From Mycteria americana (Eukaryota > Chordata > Aves > Ciconiiformes > Ciconiidae), in NCBI RefSeq assembly GCF_035582795.1, contig NW_027445436.1:7624770-7688769 (forward strand): 64,000 nt of DNA. The letters run 5' to 3'. Position numbers and translations under genes: made by a program. Under the pieces are notes generated by a model that ran no database searches, had not been told where the DNA came from, and worked only from the letters and a program-made list of their open reading frames with translations. The first letter of the stretch is position 1, and the number at the start of each line of letters is the position of its first letter. Of this stretch, positions 56,264 to 64,000 are shown piece by piece.

Positions 56264-58491
56264 CTAATAGAGATTAATTAATAGAGATTATTAACTAATA
56301 AAGATTTGGTCACTTAGTCTTTGATAGAAAAGCAATAAATAAATAAACTTAAGAAAAGCAACAGCTTTTTAAACACAGAAGTATAAATTGGTTGACATAA
56401 ATTTATGTGTCTAAATGAACTGGGCTTAAAAAAAAATCTATTTAGTGATCAAAGTTGTGAAAACTAAAACAGAATCAAAAATCAAAATATGCACACAATC
56501 TTTTGTGACCTCCTGGGTGACAAATCTAACAGCTCACTCAGAAATAATGAATTTTATGACTGTGCTCATGCACTGAAATAATCTTGATATAAAAGTGCTG
56601 CATGACATCTCCAGTAAATACATGGCAATCTTTCTCTAAGGCTACAGAAATCCTTCTGAAGAGAACAATATTAATGGACACATTTAACCAGTTCTGCATG
56701 GCCAAAGTGTCACTGTGAATTATATCTACAGTGTCCAAGACTGTACAAAAATGGGTTATTTTTTGTGTGGTTTTTTTTTTTTGCATGTCTTGTAGACATT
56801 CTCTGTCACAGTTCACTTATATTGAAAAAAATGAGGAAAAAACCCAAACAAACAACAAGTTAAAGGTAATTTATTTTTTGTAAATTTGATTTTGCATGGG
56901 TTTGTAAAGCTCCCAGATAAGATTCTTTTTTATTCTTATTCTTCTGGACTATAAAGCCAGCTTCACTGCAGCTGTTGGTAGCAAGTTCTGTGCAGAGGTA
57001 ACCCTGGAAGTCTTTTCTAAGTAGACACAATCTTGAACTAAAGAAGAGATTAGAGGAGAAGGAAGTTTCCTGCTGTCATATCAGTTAGATACCCAACTGC
57101 CTAATTTGCACCTAATTTTTTTCCTGCTTCCTCCCATGGTAGATATGTAGATTAGATGGTAAAGGAACAAACTGGTGACTCAAAAATCTATTGTAATTTT
57201 CATTGCAGGTCCCACCTGCTCTCCTGCCATACAATATTTAATTTCCAGATAAGGAGTGTAATTGCTCATTTGCTCTCAGAGGTACTTGGAAATGCATGTT
57301 TTGGGCCTTTTATTCTCAACTCATGCATTTTATGAAGTATGTGAAATGCTGACTCTAGATCATACAGAAGAATGGCTTAAGTTCCTGCTTCATATCGGTA
57401 GGTATAGAAACTATGGGTGGCTTACAGACCAAAATATGCAGTGGCAGATTAATTATCTTCTGGATTTAGGGACGTATAACCGCATGATGAAACTACTCGG
57501 AATTTTGTTCTTTCTAGTCAGCTCTCTAAGGATGCAGCAAGCAGTACTAAACAGGATGGATAGATGGAAGGAAGGAAAGGATTTTTTTGAAAGCTGAGTA
57601 CATTCTCAGCAGTTTTGTCTGTGCAGAGTTTTCAATATCAGCCTCACATGTTTTTATTTGTCTGGCTGCAGACAGTGACTAAAGCAGCTTCAGCTTTTTC
57701 ATCTTCATCACTCATCTTAACTAAAAAGCTTCCATAACACTATGGAGCATTGTCCTGGAAAGTTTGCAAGGTTTCTGTAGGCTACTAATGTTGTTGCATG
57801 CTTTCATAGCCAACACAGAGACTTGCCTTAAGTTTACACTGAGCATTTAATTATTGACATTTCTTTTGTGCATTGTCCATATGTGCAAAATTTGCTGCCT
57901 TCCCTGTGACCCATGGGTGCTGCAAAGCCTGGAGAGTGTTGAGGCGTTTCTTGGTGTCCAAAACAATCAACTTTTTAACCTGCATCGCAAGGGAAGAAAT
58001 ATAGAAGACTGTTTACCTTAACCTCCAGTGATATTTACCATTTTGCAATTTGGGGGTTTGGTCTTGGTTTGGGAAGCATCATCTCAGTGAAAGACATTCT
58101 CAGAAACCAATAAGAATTTGCATTCAGGCCTTTTCATGTGTTTTGTTTGTGATGTTTTTGGTCCTCTGTAAATAACATTTGAATAAAAAAGCCACACTAT
58201 GAAGGGAGAGGGGAGAAAAAGAATCAAACGGTTATCAATATTTGAAAGAATATTTACCAGTGCAGCTGGGCTATATCTATTTAGACTGTTGTATTTCTAA
58301 AGCGTCACATAAAGATAGTTTAAATTCTAGCATATGCAATTCCTTTGCAGACTTGTACCATGCAGCCACTGCCACATACACAAAAAATCAAAAGTTTATT
58401 TTAGTCACTGCATAATCTAGTGTACACATGAACTATAAAGTACTGTACAAGTGTTTCTTTCTTAGCCCAATCTGAAACTAATGCCATTGTT
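56264..58491. other. AT-rich single-copy DNA, no gene recognised
   Basis: A 111-codon open frame at 57262-57597 has no motif and is probably chance. On the minus strand AATAAA occurs near 58397, downstream of the small frame listed next. Confidence 0.35.
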
Positions 58492-58797
58492 TCAGCTATA
58501 GTGACAAGGGGAGCTGCACCTCTCCAAGCACAACAGCAGGAAACTTTTTGGAACATGGTACCCCCTAGGGTGGAGGTGCTGCAGACTGCTGGGTACATAA
58601 CTGTGTTCAGTCAACCTGCATTTCATGGGGTTTGCTGTACATCTGGACAAGTAATGTTTTAAAAAAAAGGTGAGGATGGAGTAAAGAAGTACAAGGACAG
58701 TACTCAGCAGAGCCACAATTATGCAGCTCTCCTGACTACACACCCTCTCAGAGCAGAGTACAAGTGACGGCACAGGGCTCCGCCACTGCTATGCAGC
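58492..58797 (-). CDS. Short frame with one hydrophobic helix (uncertain)
   Basis: The minus-strand frame of about 100 codons has no ATG start; it opens after a TAG at 58800-58798 that is also an acceptor-like CTGCATAG. It encodes a convincing single membrane helix (CIIVALLSTVLVLLYSILTFFL) followed by a basic, Cys-containing segment, and a minus-strand AATAAA lies about 95 bp past its stop. It could be a terminal exon of a small membrane protein gene, a relic, or chance. I do not recognise a family. Confidence 0.2.
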
Positions 58798-59995
58798 CCA
58801 AGTGTTAGGGGAGGACTGATGTTAGGACTCTCTGAAATTCCCCCACAAAGAGTACCTTCAACTATTAAAGAAAGACCCTGAAGAGAGTGCACAGGAATGG
58901 GCATTGTGACATGTACCCGCTGTGAGTCCACGAAAGACGTCTAGTTAAACAAATCACTGCAACTAAACACCCCAGTACTCCCCATAGCATGAGTTTTGTC
59001 TTTAGAGCCATGGGCTTCATCATTATCTATAACTGGCTATCAAGTGCTGAAAACTGAAATTCTGAGCTTTATTGTAGCAAAATGATAGGATGAGTTTGGA
59101 CAAAAGCTCTCCGCATACAAAGAATGTGCAGCTTTGCTGCAGACTGCTGTTTTTGACATGACAAGAAAGTAAGTGATATTTTCTTGAGCTTAGAAAATCT
59201 TCAAATCTAATACAACAACAAAAAAATATTTCAAACTTCTACAGTGCCTTTCATTTGTGGCATCCTGAAGTACTTTACAAACTAATTAATGTAGTATTTT
59301 TAAGGCACTCTTTGTATGAGCAATATGGAACTGAGAAATTTTTTCTTCAACGTTAATGAAAAAACCTGAATTTTCCAAGTACTGTTGACTAAAGATCAAA
59401 CTCAAACATGCCCACCTTTGCAGATCAATATCTCTTGGATCCAATTTACTTTATCCAGTAATAAAAGAATACAGTGCAGATAGCATGTCAGCCCTTGCAT
59501 CTTACTAATGGACCACAGTTAACAGTAATGAGTCTTTCCTCACTACTGAGAAAGACCTTAAATGGACAAAAAAAAATGCAGTTATCACAAAGCGGGGGGC
59601 TTCACTCTATATCATCTTTTCAGATTCTTCCTCCGAACTTCAGACTTGAGAACTGCACAAAATATAGGGCTTGTTTCTACATACCCCTGAAGGTAGGAAC
59701 AAAGAGGAACATTGAAACACCTCAGAGCTAGAAGAAAAGCTGGACATATATGCACACTGTGACACGTTCCAACAATGTGCGGCTTAATTCACAAGAGGAC
59801 CTGAACATCCATGGTTTTGAGCTCAGTACTTTACAACATTACAGCACTGGACTCACAAGGGATACTTTACAGCCACATAATATACTTTGGATAAGAGTTA
59901 TATAAGCAATTAACTAACCAATTGTTCCCCTCCTCCCCAAAATGAACTCTCTTTCTGAGTGAAAGTGATACTAACAAAATGTGTATCAGCAAAGA
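58798..59995. other. Single-copy DNA
   Basis: No gene or repeat recognised. Confidence 0.4.
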
Positions 59996-60536
59996 TACTG
60001 TAGTCTATTAGGAGGTGGTAGAAGGTTAGGACTTATGTAAAGTTGATAAGGGGTATTCAGACTGGAACGCAGAACGTCTAAACAAGAATTACTGTCCTTG
60101 GGAGAGAAGCACATCCTGGAGAAATATGTAAGCTAATTAAGATGTTCTGGAAACCATCTGAAACAACTAGTAGAAGTGTGATAAGAGGCACCTTCACGCG
60201 AACTATCCTCATTATAATACTAAAAGTCACACCCCTGGAGCTGGAGACCCCGGCCTAAGCAGAGACCCCTCACCTTTGAGCATGCACAGAATATTAAAAT
60301 AGCACTGTAGCTTTAAGCTGAAATAAGAGAAATGTAGACCAATAGAAAACTGCTTTGTGTAATTACTTATGCATATGTATAACTAGACTGTATAAATACT
60401 GTACCTGCATAACTGAACTTTGTGCTAGCTTTGTGGAGCTGCCACCTAGCACCCATCTCTGCGCAGACATGAAATAAAATACCTCTGCCCTGTGTGTATA
60501 TTGGTGTCTCGCACACCGGGTAAATGACCTCACACT
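59996..60536 (+). mobile_element. Candidate ERV LTR with TATA and poly(A) signals
   Basis: TATAAAT at 60391-60397 is followed 75 bases later by AATAAA at 60473-60478, then a GT-rich stretch and an end near GGGTAAATGACCTCACA. The layout (U3, TATA, short R, U5 ending CA) is typical of an avian ERV LTR. The left end is estimated and no target duplication was found. Confidence 0.5.
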
Positions 60537-60856
60537 TGTGGGACAACAATACTACATTCTCATTTTTGTTTTACTTACTAAATTCTTGGCATTCAGAGAC
60601 ACATCATCCCACCAGGGGACACACAAAGTCATATTCACAGCTCAGGATGCTCTTAAATATGTGCTGATCTCCCCTTTCATCATAAAACGGTTAAACACCA
60701 CAAAGTCTGCAAGGATAAAAAAAGAGAGAGATTATCAGAGATTAATTGGTTCCAGGCTATTAGAAACAGTTCCCAGTATGATCTTTCCCCACTTCATGTC
60801 CAGTCCACCACTTTGGGAAACCAAACCTGGGTATATATATGAACGCTGTACACAAG

Positions 60857-61314
60857 TCTGTAAGGGCATATGGAAGGAAGGTGTCTGCTCCTTTAAGGGT
60901 ACCTGATCAAAGGAGCCATAAACAAGAACATACAGAGATACAAACCTGACAAAAAATAAGGGAGGTCTTGATAAGAACGAACCTGGTCAGTCACAGTAAT
61001 TGATAAGCTATCAAGAAGCTGCAGCCAAACCAGGACTTTGCAACTGATAAGTATTGAAACCTTATCAGTTGCAGGAGGGTCCAGGATGTTGGAGAGGGGT
61101 TGGTGGAACTATGCCTGCTGATGATGGAATGTGCAGGGGAAGAGGGAGCACGGAGGAACAAAGAGGGGGTAGACAGAAAGGGGTATAAAATGGGCTGACT
61201 GCATGTAAAACAAGGACAGTCATTACGCTTGTCTGACTGAGCCCTGCGCCCGATCACTGTAGTCTATCCTATCTTCTTCTTAAATCCTTTCTTACTATCT
61301 CTCTGTGTGTGACA
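60857..61314 (+). mobile_element. Candidate ERV LTR
   Basis: It starts near TGTAAGGGCATATGG. A strong GGGGTATAAAATGGG TATA box lies at 61184-61190, and it ends near CTCTGTGTGTGACA. There is no clear AATAAA. It contains a near inverted pair of AACTGATAAG and CTTATCAGTT around 61040-61070. Confidence 0.38.
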
Positions 61315-61539
61315 GATGAACTCGACCCCCTTAACCAAACTAGCAGTAGTTTGGAACAAGCTCCAAAGGAGGTAAAGGCCTGAGCCATGGCCAGGCCAAG
61401 AACTCCTCCAGTTTCAATCTGTTCTCTGAAAATCCACAAAGGAGCAGAGTGGCACAGTGAGGATCGATGCATATGAACTTGGAACAATGATCATGCGATT
61501 AACACATGAATAGCGGGTGGCTTTTCCAAGACTCATTTA

Positions 61540-62994
61540 TCAAGGAACAAAGTTGTGGGTACAAGTAGCCTCATACATACTTTTCCCATCGCATGTAATT
61601 TGACTAAAAGCCAACCACTTTATTCCATAAATATGACATTCTAAGTGAGCCTTCTTTGAGGTCTTCCTGCTAGGTAGCGTGGCTGAATGGTGCTGATCTC
61701 CCCTTGAGCTGGGACGCCTCTCAAGGTTGCTCCTTGAGGCAGAGAGACCTTTTACCAATGGCAGATCTCACTCTCTGTCCCATGTGTATGTGTGCTGCAA
61801 GGACTCAGTGCCAGCTACTGGGGAGACTGGTGTGGATGGATTTGGTGCCAGCTACTGGAGTTGGACCAGGGGTGTGGGCACCCCTGGCCTGTGGTGTCAG
61901 CTACTGGAGCAAGTGTTCTAGCGTCAGTAGTTGGAAGGGCCATAGCCCTCTGGCTTTTGGCGGACCCCACAGACTTTGTGTCTAGAGTGCCAGCTACTGA
62001 GGAGGGCTGGTGTAAGTGGACTGGGTGCCAGCTACTGCAGTTAGACCAGAGGTGTAGGTGCCCCTGCCCTGTGGTGTCAGCTACCGGAGCAGGTGAGGGT
62101 CTCATCTGCCAGCCACTGGAGCAGGAATGTTGTGTGTCCTGAAAAACCAGTTACTGGGGGGGACCGGGGTGAATAAGCCAAGTGAGGGGCTCAGAACAGG
62201 TGACTGGAGCAGGACCATGGGTCACAGCCTGTGTGCCTGCTGCTGGCTGTTGGTAGGGGCAGAGTCTTTCTATCTTCCCCAATCCTTGTGTGCATGGGGG
62301 TGTGCACATGTATTCACTAGCAAACTTTAAACTGGATTAGCCAACAAGAAGGAGTCAGGGCAGGGGTATCAGGTGGGTGGAAGGTCCCTGCTAGTATGCC
62401 CAGGAGGGACCTGCAAGCTTGGAGTGCCTGTGGAATGAGGTGTGTGAGTGCATGCGTGTTTGCTAGTGAGCATCATGCTGGACTAGCTACCGAGTAGGAG
62501 ACCCATGAAGCCGGTAAAAGGGCTCAGGATTCAGGCAAGAGTACCAGATGGAGAGAGGGGCCATGCTGGTACTCGGGGGATCTGTGAATGTGCGTGTGCT
62601 TGTGAATTTAGAGACTGTTGTGTGTGTGCTTTCACTAGTGAGCTTCTATCTCTTCCAAAGAGGATGAAGGGGACTTGGCTTCCTATATTCATGTTTTATG
62701 TTGAGTCCTATATGCAGCTGCTGTTGAAGGCAACACCTTGTCTGTGGTGGTTTTTGTAGTTGGCTGTGTCAGTGTCCTCTGTGTGTGTGTTTGTGTCTCT
62801 GGGACACGTGCTCAGCTTTGCTACTGGCTGCAAACGGGAAAGCAGCAGCTGCGCCCCTTATCCTGGGCAGAGACAACAGGTCCCCAGGCGTAACAGTCTG
62901 GCATCCAGTGACAGGGCAGGAGGGAGTCCTGGGCCAGAGCTGCTGGAGGCGATGGCCGCTCTTAACATCCCTTAACAAACTCCTAGTTCTATGA
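61540..62994 (+). mobile_element. LTR-like repeat R3, long plus-strand copy
   Basis: The right part (62410-62994) matches 21391-21975 on the opposite strand. The left part adds an R-U5-like stretch near 61690-61750 (GGGACGCCTCTCAAGG, TTGCTCCTTGAGGC) and tandem units listed next. Internal landmarks are GTGAGTGCATGCGTG, GGCTCAGGATTCAGGC, AACACCTTGTCTGTGG and the end CTAGTTCTATGACA. The open frames on both strands here have no known domain. It is probably an old ERV-derived element, class unknown. Confidence 0.55.
61807..62165 (+). repeat. Tandem repeat within R3, about 179-bp period
   Basis: The unit starting AGTGCCAGCTACTG at 61807 recurs at 61986 with the same internal order: GGTGCCAGCTACTG, GGACCAGGGGTGTGGG, CCTGTGGTGTCAGCTAC. 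Within each unit the short motif CAGCTACTGGAG is itself repeated, so this is a higher-order array. A partial third unit follows. Confidence 0.8.
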
Positions 62995-63124
62995 CAGAGC
63001 AAACCAAAATGTTAATTATAAGCATTCACAAGCACTTGGAAAGGCTGATCAAATTGTAAATTTGTGACATATCTTTAATTGGAACTATTAATTTAAGGAA
63101 TTAAAAGAAGAGTAGCCATAGAAA

Positions 63125-63730
63125 GTCAGACCAAAGGCTCATTAATTCAGACCTGACTTAAGCCTCTGAACTAGCTAAAAGCAGACATCTAGGGAAGAAT
63201 AGAAAAACAGTGATGTGTGGCTTGAGGACTTCTTAAAAAAAATGATGCATATATAGACTTCCATAGACCTTTTTTCTGCTAATTTTTTGAAGTCACTTTT
63301 TGAACTGATGTAAAGTAGCATCCGCAACAGCCTGCAGCAAGGCATTGCACAGCTCAACCACATATTGTGCCAGGAGCCACCTCTGTGCTTTTGTTTGGAA
63401 CCAACCACTTGGTAGTTTCATTTGATGAACCCCCGGGCTTCTTCATTTATCTTCTACACACGACTAAATATTTTCTATCATATCATACCTCTGCTGGTCT
63501 CAGGCTGAAGACCATTACACTAATCACTCCTTATTCTGAAGCCTTTGCTCATCCCTGCCCCCATCTGTGAAGCTTTTTCAATTCTAGCTCTTTTCCAAGT
63601 GGGTGCAAACAGTATTCATCATTGGCACACCATGGAGTTGCTATTAGCATAATAAAGTTTTCTATTTTAGTCTCCATTGTTTTGCTAAGAGTTCCTAACC
63701 TTGGCTGTGCTTTTTTGGATTGTTTCCAAG
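63125..63730 (-). mobile_element. Ancient CR1/L3-type LINE relic
   Basis: The plus strand keeps, in the right order, decayed blocks of the antisense strand of old amniote CR1 elements. They are GTCAGACCAAAGGCTCATTA, GGCATTGCACAGCTCAACCA, AGTTTCATTTGATGAACCCC and CTTTTCCAAGTGGGTG. ATTAGCATAATAAAGTTTTC follows. No frame survives. It belongs to a much older layer than the other CR1 copies and may be shared with other birds and reptiles at this site. Confidence 0.65.
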
Positions 63731-64000
63731 CATAAAATTAAAATTTTCATAGAGTAATTATGAGAATCCCCTAATTTCTTTTCTGAGGGATAATAAACAG
63801 CTTGTTGCCTGTTCTATAAAATAACTCCCGAAACACACGAAGTATGCTTAGAGAGGAGACATTGTTTTAATCTGTGCAGGGTGCAAGGTGGAATATTTCC
63901 ACAAATCAAGCACACCTATTGTAATTCTCTTCAATATTTATACATGAAAGTTAACACACCACGCCTATCTAATACATAATCATTAGACTGACTAAGCATC
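63731..64000. other. Right edge, single-copy DNA
   Basis: Nothing recognised in these 270 bases. Confidence 0.4.

Noticed and set aside
57262..57597. 111-codon plus-strand open frame
   Set aside because: Amino-acid makeup and context look random; no motif.
61807..62165. CRISPR-like array
   Set aside because: Units are contiguous diverged tandem repeats without constant repeats and unique spacers, in a vertebrate ERV-like context.

Overview
The window looks like bird nuclear DNA. CR1 LINEs are present at every age, from a near full-length copy with its octamer tail (ATTCTGTG)n to ancient degraded relics. They sit with several LTR families of endogenous retroviruses (ERVs) in long AT-rich single-copy stretches. 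There are no bacterial operons, no CRISPR array, and no rRNA or tRNA gene that I can recognise. The species cannot be fixed from the sequence. By my rough estimate about one third of the window is recognisable repeat, which is high for a bird autosome and would fit a W-linked, pericentromeric or otherwise repeat-rich region (inference).

Layout. 1-8.0 kb: mostly single-copy DNA with one old CR1 (about 3.4 kb). It holds the best host-gene evidence in the window: the last two coding exons of an unidentified plus-strand gene (7430-7507 and 7728-7859), both phase 0 with good splice sites, followed by a poly(A) signal at 7999. Two weaker upstream exons are proposed at 4847-4914 and 6048-6063. 8.0-13.8 kb: a CR1 and four type 1 LTRs or LTR pieces. 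13.8-21.4 kb: AT-rich DNA in which I see no gene. 21.4-23.9 kb: a pile-up of an LTR-like repeat (here called R3), a CR1, a second unknown repeat (R4) and a truncated type 2 LTR. 23.9-34.6 kb: single-copy DNA with a solo LTR, a possible PIF/Harbinger transposase relic, another CR1 subfamily, a second R4 and a truncated LTR.

34.6-43.4 kb is the most striking part. A minus-strand ERV keeps a gag remnant, a protease, the start of reverse transcriptase, a long env and a 3' LTR. Nearly all of reverse transcriptase, RNase H and integrase is deleted. A 3.3-kb sense-strand CR1 with an almost complete ORF2 (one internal stop) is inserted into the end of env. The pol fragment is ERV-L-like, but the env is unusual: its surface part carries a tandemly duplicated Trp/Cys module, and its transmembrane part is very long and Cys-rich.

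43.4-64 kb: four type 2 LTRs whose length varies through an internal minisatellite, a minus-strand type 1 LTR with a perfect 5-bp target duplication, ancient CR1s, and several further candidate LTRs with TATA and poly(A) signals. A second R3 copy with about 179-bp tandem units lies at about 61.5-63.0 kb.

The repeats form nested layers rather than a pathway. The CR1 in env is younger than the ERV. Type 1 LTRs share U3 and U5 but carry one of two unrelated central (R) segments. The only probable host gene is the one ending near 8.0 kb.
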